Notes under the pieces: model-generated | The model's database searches: none | What the model saw: only the letters and a program-made list of their open reading frames with translations | Told to the model about the DNA's origin: nothing | Translations under genes and position numbers: made by a program | Shown here: positions 33,181 to 45,865 of the stretch, one piece after another | Layout of the letters: every line of letters begins with the position of its first letter | How positions within the stretch are numbered: position 1 is the first letter of the stretch | Source of the DNA: Saccopteryx bilineata | Taxonomy: Eukaryota; Chordata; Mammalia; Chiroptera; Emballonuridae | Direction: 5' to 3' | DNA: 64,000 nucleotides | NCBI RefSeq assembly: GCF_036850765.1 | Contig: NC_089491.1 | Coordinates: forward strand, 130,502,266 to 130,566,265

Positions 33181-36100
33181 ATGGCAATAGGGAACTCACA
33201 AGTATCAATAATTACACTAAATGTAAATGGATTAAACTCACCAATAAAAAGGCACAGAGTAGCAGAATGGATTAAAAAAGAAAATCCAACTGTATGCTGC
33301 CTACAGGAAACTCATCTAAGAAACAAGGATAAAAACAAATTCAAAGTGAAAGGCTGGAAAACAATACTTCAAGCAAATAACATCCAAAAAAAAGCAAGTG
33401 TAGCAATACTCATATCGGATAATGCTGACTACAAGACAGGAAAAGTACTCAGAGACAAAAATGGCCATTTCATAATGGCTAAGGGGACACTGAATCAAGA
33501 AGACATAACAATTCTTAATATATATGCACTAAACGAAGGAGTACCAAAATATATAAGACAGCTACTTATTGATCTTAAAACAAAAACTGACAAAAACACA
33601 ATCATACTTGGAGACCTCAATACACCGCTGACGGCTCTAGATCGGTCATCCAAACAGAGAATCAATAAAGACATAGTGGCCTTAAACAAAACACTAGAGC
33701 ACCTGGATATGATAGACATCTACAGGACATTTCATCCCAAAGTGACTGAGTATACATTTTTCTCCAGTGTACATGGATCATTCTCAAGAATTGACCATAT
33801 GTTGGGCCACAAAAACAACATCAGCAAATTCAGAAAAATTGAAGTTGTACCAAGCATATTTTCTGATCATAAAGCCTTGAAACTAGAATTCAACTGCAAA
33901 AAAGAGGAAAAAAATCCCACAAAAATGTGGAAACTAAACAACATACTTTTAAAAAATGAATGGGTCAAAGAAGAAATAAGTGCAGAGATCAAAAGATATA
34001 TACAGACTAATGAAAATGACAATATGACATATCAGAATCTATGGGATGCAGCAAAAGCAGTGATAACAGGGAAGTTCATATCACTTCAGGCATATATGAA
34101 CAAACAAGAGAGAGACCAAGTGAACCACTTAACTTCCCACCTTAAGGAACTAGAAAAAGAAGAACAAAGACAACCCAAAACCAGCCGAAGAAAGGAGATA
34201 ATAAAAATCAGAGCAGAAATAAATGAATTAGAGAACAGAAAAACTATAGAAAAAATTAATAGAACAAGGAGCTGGTTCTTTGAAAAGATCAACAAAATTG
34301 ACAAACCTTTGGCAAGACTTACCAAGGAAAAAAGAGAAAGAACTCATATAAACAAAATCCAAAATGAAAGAGGAGAAATCACCACGGACACTGTAGATAT
34401 ACAAAGAATTATTATAGAATACTATGAAAAACTTTATGCCACTAAATTCAACAACCTAGAAGAAATGGATAAATTCCTAGAACAATACAACCTTCCTAGA
34501 CTGAGTCAAGAAGAAGCAGAAAGCCTAAACAGACCTATCAGTAGAGAAGAAATAGAAAAAACCATTAAAAACCTCCCCAAAAATAAAAGTCCAGGCCCTG
34601 ACGGCTATACCAGCAAATTTTATCAAACATTCAAAGAAGACTTGGTTCCTATTCTACTCAAAGTCTTCCAAAAAATTGAAGAAGAAGCAATACTTCCAAA
34701 CACATTTTATGAGGCCAACATAACCCTCATACCAAAACCAGGCAAGGATGGCACAAAAAAAGAAAACTACAGACCAATATCTCTAATGAATACAGATGCT
34801 AAAATACTAAACAAAATACTAGCAAATCAAATACAACAACATATTAAAAAAATAATATATCATGATCAAGTGGGATTCATCCCAGAATCTCAAGGATGGT
34901 TCAACATACGTAAAACGGTTAACGTAATACACCATATCAACAAAACAAAGAACAAAAACCACATGATCTTATCAATAGACGCAGAAAAGGCTTTCGATAA
35001 AATACAACACAATTTTATGTTTAAGACTCTCAACAAAATGGGTATAGAAGGAAAATATTTCAACATGATAAAGGCCATATATGATAAACCATCAGCTAAC
35101 ATCATATTAAATGGCACTAAACTGAAGGCTTTCCCCCTTAAATCAGGAACAAGACAGGGTTGTCCACTCTCTCCACTCTTATTTAATGTGGTACTAGAGG
35201 TTCTAGCCAGAGCAATCAGACAAGACAAAGAAATAAAAGGCATCCATATCGGAAAAGAAGAAGTAAAGCTATCACTTTTTGCTGATGATATGATCCTATA
35301 CATCGAAAACCCCAAAGAATCCACAAAAAGACTACTAGAAACAATAAGCCAATACAGTAAGGTCGCAGGATACAAAATTAACATACAGAAGTCAATAGCC
35401 TTTCTATATGCCAACAATGAAACAACTGAGAACGAACTCAAAAGAATAATCCCCTTCACAATTGCAACAAAAAAAATAAAATACTTAGGAATAAACATAA
35501 CAAAGAATGTAAAGGACTTATATAATGAAAACTATAAACCATTATTAAGGGAAATCGAAAAAGATATAATGAGATGGAAGAATATACCTTGTTCTTGGCT
35601 AGGAAGAATAAATATAATCAAGATGGCTATATTACCCAAAGCAATATACAAATTTAATGCAATTCCCATCAAACTTCCAATGATGTTTTTTAAAGAAATA
35701 GAGCAAAAAATCATCAGATTTATATGGAACTATAAAAAACCCTGAATAGCCAAAGCAATCCTAAAGAAAAAGAATGAAGCTGGGGGCATTACAATACCTG
35801 ACTTCAAACTATATTATAGGGCCACGACAATCAAAACAGCATGGTATTGGCAGAAAAATAGACACTCAGACCAATGGAACAGAATAGAAAGTCCAGAAAT
35901 AAAACCACATATATATAGTCAAATAATTTTTGATAAAGGGGCCAACAACACAGAATGGAGAAAAGAAAGCCTCTTCAATAAATGGTGCTGGGAAAACTGG
36001 AAAGCCACATGCAAAAGAATGAAACTGGACTACAGTCTCTCCCCCTGTACAAAAATTAACTCAAAATGGATCAAAGATCTAAACATAAGACCTGAAACAA

Positions 36101-37008
36101 TTAAGTACATAGAAGAAGACATAGGTACTTAACTCATGGACCTGGGTTTTAAAGAGCATTTTATGAATTTGACTCCAATGGCAAGAGAAGTGAAGGCAAA
36201 AATTAATGAATGGGACTACATCAGACTAAGAAGTTTTTGCTCAGCAAGAGAAACTGATAACAAAATAAACAGAAAGCCAACTAAATGGGAAATGATATTT
36301 TCAAACAACAGCTCAGATAAGGGCCTAATATCCAAAATATACAAAGAACTCATAAAACTCAACAACAAACAAACAAACAATCCAATAAAAAAATGGGAAG
36401 AGGATATGAATAGACACTTCTCCCAGGAAGAAATACAAATGGCCAACAGATATATGAAAAGATGCTCATCTTCTTTAGCTATTAGAGAAATGCAAATCAA
36501 AACGGCAATGAGATACCACCTCACACCTGTTAGATTAGCTGTTATTAGCAAGACAGGTAATAGCAAATGTTGGAGAGGCTGTGGAGAAAAAGGAACCCTC
36601 ATACACTGTTGGTGGGAATGTAAAGTAGTACAACCATTATGGAAGAAAGTATGGTGGTTCCTCAAAAAACTGAAAATAGAACTACCTTATGACCCAGCAA
36701 TCCCTCTACTGGGTATATATCCCAAAACCTCAGAAACATTGATACGTAAAGACACATGCAGCCCCATGTTTATTGCAGCATTGTTCACAGTGGCCAGGAC
36801 ATGGAAACAACCAAAAAGCCCATCAATAGATGACTGGATAAAGAAGATGTGGCACATATACACTATGGAATACTACTCAGCCATAAGAAATGATGACATT
36901 GGAACATTTACAGCAAAATGGTGGGATCTTGATAACATGATACGAAGCAAAATAAGTAAATCAGAAAAAACCAGGAACTATATTATTCCATACGTAGGTG
37001 GGATGTAA
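33181..37008 (+). pseudogene. L1 ORF2 protein with two in-frame stops
   Basis: ORF2p nicks target DNA and reverse-transcribes L1 RNA. From ATG at 33181 ([20 protein letters not shown]) the frame is continuous to 37008 apart from TGA at 35743-35745 and TAA at about 36130. The total is 1,275 codons plus stop, the normal length. The N-terminal endonuclease shows [23 protein letters not shown] and SDHKAL. The reverse transcriptase shows [53 protein letters not shown] and the catalytic FADDMILY. The C-terminal cysteine-rich segment is [18 protein letters not shown]. The first stop lies beyond the catalytic YADD-like box, so endonuclease and polymerase motifs remain readable. With no frameshift in 3.8 kb, it decayed by base substitution only. 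Confidence 0.93.
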
Positions 37009-37264
37009 TAGTGAAACTAAGAGACATTGATAAGAGTGTGGTGGTTACGGGGGGGGGGGTGGAATGGGAGAGGGAAAAGGGGTGGGGAGGGGCACAAAGA
37101 AAACAAGATAGAAGGTGACAGAGGACAATCTGACTTTGGGTGGTGGGTATGCAACATAATTGAACGACAAGATAACCTGGACTTGTTATCTTTGAACATA
37201 TGTATCCTGATTTATTGATGTCACCCCATTAAAAAAATAAAATTATAAAAAAAAATATTAAAAA
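37009..37264 (+). other. L1 no. 1 3' UTR and tail
   Basis: It has a G-rich run (GGGGGGGGGGTGGAATGGG near 37050) typical of mammalian L1 3' UTRs. It ends CACCCCATTAAAAAAAT followed by an A-rich tail and the right target-site duplication. Confidence 0.85.
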
Positions 37265-37277
37265 AAAATGTGGTAGT

Positions 37278-37691
37278 AATAGTAAACCAAACTATAAAAA
37301 TGGAAATGATTCTGAAGAAATGAATACCAAAGGGTTCAGTATTACTTTACTCAGAAGTATGATCCCTCCTGTATTGAATTTAATTTGTAGCCATAATTGA
37401 TGAAGTGTTGAAACTACAGTTTACCAGTAGAAATGTACCAACTAATGAAACATTGAAACCAATAAAACTTAAAAGTGACTTCTGAATACCAAATAAAAGA
37501 AATAGGTGAAAATAAACTATTTGAAAAAACGAGTATTGAATTAAAAAAACGAGAGAAGCAAATGTTAACTATTTCACATATAAACAGGTCTTCAGGTTTC
37601 TTATGAAATAGTATTTGGGGTAGGTAAGACACAGCTGCCCAGACATGAATGAAAGACTGTATCAAAGATGTTGTCTTAGAAATGTTGGGTG
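37278..37691. other. Unique non-coding sequence
   Basis: AT-rich; no gene or recognised repeat. Confidence 0.4.
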
Positions 37692-37850
37692 AGCCCTGGC
37701 CGGGTGGCTTGGTTGATTAGAGCATCATTCCAAAGTGCAGAGGTTGCCAGTTTGACCCCTGGTCAGGCACATACAGAAACAGTCTCGCACTTTCTCTCCC
37801 CTTCCTCACTCTAAATCTATAAAATAAACATTAAAAAAGAAAGAAAGAAA
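37692..37850 (+). mobile_element. Diverged tRNA-derived SINE
   Basis: Starts GAGCCCTGGCCGGGTGGC, has a degraded A box (GATTAGAGCATC) and ends TCTATAAAATAAACATT with an A/GAAA tail. The body is short. Confidence 0.65.
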
Positions 37851-39554
37851 TTTTGGATGATACTGTGGCAAAGAAGAGAGCTCCGACACCATTTCCCAGT
37901 GAAATCAACATATGTATATTTAGGAATTGACAAATGATCCAAAAGGATAACTCAGAAAAAAAAGAAACTGTCAAAGTATTTTTTTCACAGAAACAAGATG
38001 AATGCACAAATACTGTTAATATGGCCATCTTTTAGTATATGAATGAGTTAAACATGACCGTGATAGGAAGAAATAGTTCTTTTATTTTCTCAGCTTTGTG
38101 GCCAGTAAATACAACTGTGAACTGTATAAAACTATGAAGGATTTCATTGTCCATAAATGCGTCTGGAATTAGGATTTTATGTAGGATTGTATTCTGATGG
38201 CACAGCTGCAATGACTGGAAAGCATTCTGGGTTAGTTACCCAGTTTAAGAAACTTGTGCCAGAATGTAAATCAACAGACCACTTCCTTTATCAGAAAGTT
38301 TCACTACAAAATCAACTGAACCAAACATAGGAAATTTGTGGAGCTGAAATTCTTTTCTTCCATAGAAAATTTATAAGTCATTGAAAAATTGAAGACAAAT
38401 TCTGCTCTATTTTATATAAAAATTTGAAATGACTAAGCTAAACTTTCTCAAATTACTCTGAAATATTTTCTTTCATTCTGTTCAAATACCACTGTGAGAT
38501 GGGTGTCTTTATTAAAACACAGGATGGGAACAGATACACATTGCTCTCCACAAGCAGTATCATCAACCCCACCGAGATCAGAGAGTTCACAAGCAAGCAC
38601 ATTTGTCTTATAAATATTAACGGCTCAGTACAGAGTGTGCAGATAGGCATCTAACACAAGGAATCTTGTTTTATTCATCGATTTTTGTTTAGTTAAAACC
38701 ATGAAGCACCCAAAAGCCATGAAGGTAGAAGTGATTGCCTAGGTTAATCATTTGTACATATACTTTCAAGAACAATATGCTCATTTTTTGTAGTTTTTCT
38801 CCTCTTTTTTGTTTGTTCTGATTCCATTTACTGAAGTGTAAATTTATGTCTAACAATCTAATAATAAATGAACAATAAAAATGTGGATTTGTATTACAGT
38901 GTGTCTTTATTTTTATTTTATTTTTCCAGTAATGTGCTCCTATTGTAATAAAAGAAGTATTGATCTGTAAGAGATTGGAAATAAAATGGGGAAAGATCAT
39001 TCAGGATGCACAGATTGAGAAATGCTGCTTTAGAAGGTCAATCTAGGACAAAGGGTCCACAGGACAAAGGGAACATGCCCAAGGACCTAGTACCCAAGGA
39101 ATCTCAGTCCCAAAGGCCCTGGGCCTGTGTGTAGGACCCAATGGGCATATGGGCAGAGGTAGGATGTGCAGACGGTGTGTGTACAAAGCTCCTCACAGTG
39201 CGAGGTGGAAAAGAAGGGGGCAGGCCAGGGACTAAAAGCCAACTCATCCAGCTCCCGTGTTCCAGCCTGAGTCCACAGAGACTAGGAGTTCTAAATTTGA
39301 CCAGATTGTTAGGAAAGTGTACTTGTCAAGATGGGATGATAGAATACATTGAATACGTTGATAGTTTTGTTTATAACTTTAAATGTTTTAGACATTTGGA
39401 ATAAAGGTCTTCAACTTGTTCTTTTGTCTGGGCTCCACAAACATTAGAGAAGGACCTGTTCAGGAGATATGTCAAAACTGGAGCCATGTATCTGGCTGTA
39501 ACTCTTCAAGTGGGGGGAGAGGCACAGTCAAATGTAAAGAGGTAAGCCCTCCAT
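37851..39554. other. Unique non-coding sequence
   Basis: No coding exon or recognised repeat is seen over 1.7 kb. Short frames such as 39141-39404 show no domain features. Confidence 0.4.
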
Positions 39555-39740
39555 TCAGACCATCTGCTTTGACTCCCTTATCAGCAACCTACCAGCTGTA
39601 GAACTCTGAGCTATCTTTCAGTACCTTGATTTTCTCATCTGTGAAATGGGGAAATTAAGGCACCTACTTGATGGGACACTTTTGATGGTCAAATGACCTC
39701 ATTTATATAAAGCACTTAGAAAGGCTGGTCATAGAAAGTC
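39555..39740 (+). mobile_element. Old MIR SINE
   Basis: ACCTACCAGCTGTAGAACTC, TTTCTCATCTGTGAAATGGGG and ATATAAAGCACTTAGAAAGG follow the MIR core. Confidence 0.75.
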
Positions 39741-40364
39741 GGTTTCTCAATACCAGGGAAGTAGCTAGATTACTTGGGGAAGGAATACAGAGCAAGAACA
39801 GAAGAGTCTCAGGAGAACAGCGGAAAAGTCTAGAGTTCAGAGAGGTGGAGAGTTTCCCAGTAGCCAACATGGGGACTAGTAGATGGTGAGTGCTCAGTAA
39901 ACTTGGATGGATTTGAACAAGATCCTGGAAAGGATACTGAGAAGGAGCACTTAACACACTGAATGCAGCAGAAAAGTCAGAATGCGGGGTAGAGGGCAGG
40001 CACTGATGATAACCTGTTGGATGCAGAGGCAGGAAATACCTTTAGAAGGATGTTTCCATCCGCAGGAACTCATACTGCAGTAAAAGAATGAGTGGGTAGA
40101 CAGTTCTCTCTTTAGTTTAGCTTAGTAAGTCTAGTGGGAACTACTCTTTTTAGAAATTAGACAGTGTAAAGAATGAAAAAGATAAAACAGTAGCTTGAGA
40201 GGCATGTGAGGTTGAAAGAAATTTTTTTTCTATTAAAGGAAACACAGGCAGACTTGTTGCTAAGAGGAAGAAAGCAATATAGCGGAAGAGATAATTAATA
40301 GAGCAAGAATTAGGAGAAGGATGGGAGGAAATGGAATCAAGAGGAAAGATATAGGTCAGTCTCT
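39741..40364. other. Unique non-coding sequence
   Basis: No gene or recognised repeat. Confidence 0.35.
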
Positions 40365-40379
40365 AAAAACAGTATTTTG

Positions 40380-40578
40380 GGGCCTGACCTGTGGTGGCGC
40401 AGTGGATAAAGCATCGACCTGGAAATGCTGAGGTCGCCAGTTCGAAACCCTGGGCTTGCCTGGTCAAGGCACATATGGGAGTTGATGCTTCCAGCTCCTC
40501 CCCCTTCTCTCTCTGTCTCTCTCTCCTCTCTCTCTCCCTTCTCTCTCCTCTCTAAAAAATGAATAAATAAAATTAAAT
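40380..40578 (+). mobile_element. VES-like SINE, short type
   Basis: Starts GGGCCTGACCTGTGGTGGCG, with GGTCGCCAGTTCGAAACCC as B-box side and a CT-rich tail. A perfect 15-bp target-site duplication, AAAAACAGTATTTTG, lies at 40365-40379 and 40579-40593. Confidence 0.92.
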
Positions 40579-40904
40579 AAAAACAGTATTTTGCCTAAAG
40601 TGAAAGAAAACGGTAATCAATAAGAATATAGAAAAATTTGAGGGATGATAAGCTGAAGAAGTTCTTGAATTTCATGCAAGGGAACTTTGATTTCCAGGAA
40701 AGCAATTAACCCAGCTGACTAATAGGAAGCATATTACCTTGCCCACTGTAGCAGATACAGTTAGTTGGCTTGCCCATTCTAGCCTCTGGCTAGCTCATCT
40801 TCTTAGACTAGACAGCAGTAATTGGCCAGCTACATACAGCTCATGAGCCAAAGCAGCTTACTGCCTGTGAGCTAGGAATGGTTTTTCACATTTTAGTACA
40901 TGTG

Positions 40905-41627
40905 TATGGTAAAATATACATAACACAAAATTTACCATTTTATTTATTTTTAAATATACAATTCAGTGTCATTAAGTATATTTACAACCATTAAGTAAGT
41001 TAGACAACCATCATGACTATCTATTTCCAGAAATTTTTCATCATTTTTATCATTAAATGATAACTTCCCATGGCCCCTTCCTTTCAACCCCAGGCAACCT
41101 CTATTTTACTTCTGTCTCTATGAATATCTTAACTTCATCTCTATTCTAGGCGCCCTGTATAAGTAGAATCATACAATATGTGCACTTTTATATCTGGCTT
41201 ATTTCACCTAGCATGATGTTTTCAAGGATTATTTATATTGAGGAGAATGTATCAAAACTTCATTCATTTTTAAGGTAAATAATATTCCATTATATGAATA
41301 TAACACATTTTGTTTATATATTCATTTGTTGAAGAACATCTGGGTTATTTCTACCTTTGGCTGTTATGAATAATGTTGCCATGAACCTTGGTATATAAAT
41401 ATCTACTGAAATTCCTGCTTTTAATTCTCTTCAATATATATCTAGTAGTGGAATTATAGGATCACATGATAATTCTATGTTTAAGTTTTTAGTAACCACT
41501 AAACAGTTTTCCATAATTTGTCCCATTATACATTTCCATCGGCAGTGCACAAGGGCTCTAATTTTTCCACATCCTCACCAGCATTTGTTATTTTCCTTTT
41601 TTATTTTTATAAAACCAATCCTGAGCC
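40905..41627 (-). mobile_element. Old L1, antisense 3' region (left part)
   Basis: GGTAAAATATACATAACAC, TTTACCATTTTATTT, CCATTATATGAATATAACAC and CAGTGCACAAGGGCTC follow the antisense of an old L1 3' UTR and ORF2 end. It continues after the SINE/hAT insertion at 45369 (GTGGGTGCAAAGTGGTATCTG). Confidence 0.75.
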
Positions 41628-42472
41628 TGACCAGATGGTGGTACAGTGGATAGAGCGGTGTTTCCCAACGTGGGGCCCACGCCCCACAGGGGGGCAATTC
41701 GATAGTTAAGGGGGACAATTTGAAAATGGACTCAACACGACTTTAACTCTTTCGCCCCGGGCCATTTAAATGCAATGCTAGATATCGGTGCCAAATTTAA
41801 CAAAAAATGCAATTCTTAAATAATTGCGGTAAATAATTATTAAGTATAATTTCATTTGACGAGACCAAAATATCAACTGGGTGATTGGCGTCGTCAAGTA
41901 AACTTCGTCCTGGGTTCACCGCGGAGCGTGCCGTCTGCCGCGGGGAACCCCGGACGTTTTAAAAACTCGCTAAACAACGCAGTTATTCTCACCTAATTGG
42001 CCCATCGTAACTTCTGTAGTGTCTCACATCATTCAGTTGGTGTTAATTTGAAATAAGTGTCAGTCAAAACTGTTGTAAAAGCTCGTTGATTTAATAAATA
42101 TACATATATATATATTGTATAGATATAATTGGTAAGTATTTGATTTTATTTTTATCAATATTAAACTCTTTATTAAGTACTTCTTGCATCAGGGCTAGAA
42201 AGCACTAATATTTTATAAATATTATTGGGGCTATAATAGTGCATGCACGACAATTTTAATTTTGGAAGCATAACTTTCCAAAAAATTTTGTCAAGTGGAA
42301 AAAATATAGATACCTTTTGATTTGCGGTGGTAGTGTAGTAAATGTGTTATATACATTTAAATAAATATGAATTTTTAGTATACGTTTACTCTATGTCACA
42401 TTGAATATATTTTAACACATATTTTAATATTAGTTTTTAATTGATCTTATTTTTATTATAGCCCATAGTAAA

Positions 42473-44786
42473 ATGAGTGGTGCAAGCAAGAAAAAAACTC
42501 GTCAATATTCAGAGGAATATTTAAAATTTGGGTTCATACCCGCTGTTCACGATGAGCGGATTTCTTTTTGTCTTTTATGCCAGCAATGCTTGACCAACAA
42601 ATCAATGAAACGAGATCGTCTTGAGGCACATTTGAAGGCAAAACATAGTGCTCATATTAATTCAGATTTGAGTTACTTTAAAACTTTAAAGAAAAATTTT
42701 GAAAAAATTAGTTGAACACTTCAACTAATAATCGTGTTCTTGAGGCTAGTTATCAAATTTCTTTATTCATCGCTAAAACTGGAGAAAATCACACTATAGG
42801 AGAGAATTTAATAAAAACCATCAATATTAGCATTTTTTAAAACGGTTCTTGAAAAAGATGACAAAGATATAAAAGGTATGCCACTCAGTGACAATTCTGT
42901 TAGCAGAAGAATAGACGAAATGAGTGAGGATATTGAAAAACAACTTATTGAAAAGCTGAAAACAAGAAAATTCTCCTTGCAAATGGATGAATCAACTTTG
43001 AGAGACAGTGAGGCAGTATTGATAACTTACATAAGATATATTGATAAAAGACATTTTGCTGAAGAAATGTTGCTCTGTAAAAGATTAGAAAGCACCACTA
43101 CCTCCAAAGATATATATAATAAGCTAAAAAACTACTTAGATGTCAATGATATACCAATGAAAAATATAACATCTTGTGCTGCAGATGGTGCTCCCAATAT
43201 GATGGGCAAGAAAAATGGCTGCTTAAAATTGATGAAAGATGCGAATCCAGAAATGATTCTTGTGCATTGTGTTATTCATAGGGAAAACTTGGTAGCTAAA
43301 AACATCTCACCTGTTCTGAATGAAGTATTACATATAGTAATAAAGTGTGTTAATGCTATTAAAGCTAGTGCCAAATGTGAGCATCTTTTCAAGCTATTTT
43401 GTGAAGAACAAAATGAAGACTATGTGAGACTTTTACTTCATACTGAAGTAAGATGGCTATCTAAAGGAAACTGTTTGAAAAGATTTATGGAACTGTTTGA
43501 TACTCTTAGTGATTTTTTAAGCGACAAACTTGAAATGAAGTATCTGTTAACAATAGATGGTAAAGCATTTGTGAGTTATTTAGCCGATATCTTTGAAAAA
43601 CTAAATATATTAAATAAGCAACTTCAAGGAACAAATAAAACTCTTGTCGATGCAAAAGCAAAGATATTTGGTTTCATTACCAATATTGAGTTATGTCAGA
43701 AACATATTAACAACAAAAACTTTAAACAGTTTCATTGGCTCCAAAAATGTGAAGTAACTGACACCACTTTACTTGTTATTGTCAATCATTTGAATATTCT
43801 ATCGGCTGATTTAAAAGAAAGATTTTCTGATTTAAAATAAATTGATTTCTCAACATGGATGATGCAGCCAACGTTAGTGGATTTGTCTGATATATCAAAT
43901 ATGCAGTATCATTGTAAAGACACATGTAGCCCCATGTTCATTGCAGCATTGTTCACAGTGGCCAAGACATGGAAACAACCAAAAAGCCCAACAACCAATA
44001 GAAGACTGGATAAAGAAGATGTGGCACATATACACTATGGAATACTACTCAGCCATAAGAAATGATGACATCATATCATTTACAGCAAAATGGTGTGATC
44101 TTGATAACATTATACAGAGTGAAACAAATAAATCAGAAAAAAAACAAGAACTACATGATTCCATACATTGGTGGAACATAAAAACGAGACTAAGAGACAT
44201 GGACAAAAGTGTGGTGGTTACCAGGGGTGGGGGGAGGGAGGACACAGGAGGGAAGGAGGGAGAGAGTTAGGGGGAGGGGAGGGGCACAGAGAAAACTAGA
44301 TAGAGGGTGACGGAGGACAATCTGACTCTGGGCAAGGGGTATACAACCTAATTTAATGACAAGATAACCTTGACATGTTTTCTTTGAATATATGTACCCT
44401 GATTTATTAATGTCATCCCATTAACATTAATAAAAATTTATTTAAAAAAAAAGAAAAAAAATATGCAGTATCAAGAAGAACTCGCAGAATTGCAAAATGA
44501 TGAGTCAGTTAAAGCTTTATTTAATATCAAAGGAGCGATGGCATGGCTTTGTGAGGAAACAGAAATCAAATACCCAAATTCAACCAAATGTGCAAGAAAA
44601 CTATTGCTACCGTTTCCATCTTCATTTTTAGCTGAATGTGGATTTAGTGCTGTAAATGATTTACTGGTAAAAAAAAGAAATCGGCTGGATATAACACAAC
44701 GTGGAGACTTGAGACTAAAGCTAACCAAATTGGAACCTAATATAAAATCTCTGTGCAGCAAGCATCAAGCGCAAGGATCACACTAA
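42473..44786 (+). pseudogene. hAT transposase, ZBED5/SCAND3-like, broken
   Basis: The N-terminus (42473-42712, starting MSGASKKKTRQYSEEYLKFG) has a BED-type zinc finger: FCLLCQQC gives the cysteine pair and HLKAKH the histidines. Frameshifts near 42713 and 42836 separate it from the catalytic block 42878-43840. That block holds LQMDESTLRDSEAV (first acidic segment), CAADGAPNMMGKKNG (second), HCVIHRENLVAKN and HTEVRWLSKGNCLKR. A TAA at 43838 and an L1 insertion at 43912-44458 precede the C-terminal hAT dimerisation part (FPSSFLAECGFSAVNDLL, KKRNRLDI), ending at 44786. Motifs match, from memory, hAT transposases related to the domesticated ZBED5/SCAND3 genes. The enzyme would cut at the CAGTGTTTCCC termini and make 8-bp duplications. 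Two frameshifts, one stop and the L1 make this copy inactive, but decay is slight. Confidence 0.9.
43912..44458 (+). mobile_element. 5'-truncated L1 inside the hAT gene
   Basis: Holds only the end of L1 ORF2 ([31 protein letters not shown]), the G-rich 3' UTR and an A-rich tail. A perfect 15-bp target-site duplication, AAATATGCAGTATCA, lies at 43897-43911 and 44459-44473. It is close in sequence to the second full-length L1. Confidence 0.95.
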
Positions 44787-45419
44787 ATTAAAATAATAAA
44801 TTAATATAGAAAAATCTGTATTAAAATTATTTGGAATTTAAATTTCTGTTTTTCATTATATGTTTTGAAATTTTACTTACTGTGTTTTGTTAACAATTTC
44901 ATACTGATTTCTTCCTAGAACCTATCATTTATGTTTATTAAGTGAACAAATCAATTTTTTAATGTTAAAAATTATGCATGTTACATAGGGGGGGACATAA
45001 AAATTTTAGAAAGGTTAAGGTGGGGCATGGCACAAAAAAGGTTGGGAAACACTGGGATAGAGCATCAGCCTGGGACGCTTAGGACCCAGGTTCTACACTG
45101 AGATCACCAGCTTGAACGTGGGCTCATCTGGCTTGAGTGAAGGCTCACCAGCTTGATCTTGGGATCATAGACATGACCCCATGGTCGCTGGCTTTAGCAA
45201 GGGGTCACTGGCTTAGCTGCAGCTCCCGAATCAAAGCACATATGAGAAAACAATCAATGAACAACTAACTAAGGTGCAACAACTATGAGTTGATGCTTCT
45301 CATCTCTCTCCCATCCTGTCTGTCTGTCCCTGTCTCTCTCTCTCTTTGAGTCTCTCTTGTTAATAAAAATACTGGTGGGTGCAAAGTGGTATCTGATCTC
45401 ATTTTTTTAATTAATTGCT

Positions 45420-45572
45420 TTTACAGAAAAATAAAAATAACGAGAGAGAGAAGTATGCATTTGTTGTTCCACTTAGTTGTGCACTCGTTGGTTGCTTCCT
45501 GAGTGTGCCCTGACTGGGTAAAACCAACAACCTTGTTGTATCGGGCTGGTGCTCTAACTGGCCAGGGCCACA
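45420..45572 (-). mobile_element. Diverged VES-like SINE
   Basis: GAGAGAGAAGTATGCATTTG on the tail side; head side GGTGCTCTAACTGGCCAGGGC. Confidence 0.65.
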
Positions 45573-45589
45573 CTAGTGTTTTATCTTAA

Positions 45590-45865
45590 TTGTGGTAAAA
45601 TACATATAACATAAATTTACCATCTTAACCATGTTTAAGTATATTAAGTACACTTGAGTGTACACATTATACTTTGGTATACACATTAAGCGTACATTTA
45701 TGTCATTTAGCAACCATCGCACCATTCATCTACAAAACTTTTTCATCCTGCAAAATTGAAAGTCTATATCCATTAAACAATAACTCCCTATTCCCACCTT
45801 CTCCCAACTCATGGCAACCACCATTCTACTTTCTGTCTTTATGGATTTGACTAGTTCAGCATTCT
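45590..45865 (-). mobile_element. Old L1, antisense 3' UTR
   Basis: GTGGTAAAATACATATAAC, TTTACCATCTTAACCATG, CAACCATCGCACCATTC and ATGGCAACCACCATTCTAC are typical of the antisense of old L1 3' ends. The same L1 resumes at about 47725. Confidence 0.75.

Larger units (their letters stand above)
29728..37264 (+). mobile_element. Full-length L1 retrotransposon (L1 no. 1)
   Basis: A perfect 13-bp target-site duplication, AAAATGTGGTAGT, lies at 29715-29727 and 37265-37277. The order is 5' UTR (29728-31434), ORF1 (31435-32877), a 303-bp spacer, ORF2 (33181-37008) and a 3' UTR with a G-rich tract and A-rich tail. Removing the SINE in ORF1 and its duplicated target (423 bp) leaves about 7.1 kb. Damage is limited to the SINE and three in-frame stops, so the element is young but inactive. 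Confidence 0.95.
41656..45054 (+). mobile_element. 3.4-kb hAT transposon with BED-finger transposase
   Basis: Termini are CGGTGTTTCCCAACG and, read inward from the right, CAGTGTTTCCCAACC. A perfect 8-bp target-site duplication, GGATAGAG, lies at 41648-41655 and 45055-45062. The interior carries one transposase gene, interrupted by an L1 3' fragment. Both ends survive, so the element could once move itself. Confidence 0.95.
41628..45368 (+). mobile_element. VES-like SINE split by a hAT element
   Basis: The head AGCCTGACCAGATGGTGG runs to 41655, and the body resumes at 45063 with CATCAGCCTGGGACGC. The SINE tail is a CT-rich stretch and TTAATAAAAA. Excising the hAT with one copy of its 8-bp duplication restores a normal SINE. 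Confidence 0.9.

Noticed and set aside
34890..35498. 202-codon minus-strand frame
   Set aside because: It is the antisense shadow of the L1 reverse transcriptase domain; the same shadow recurs in the second L1.
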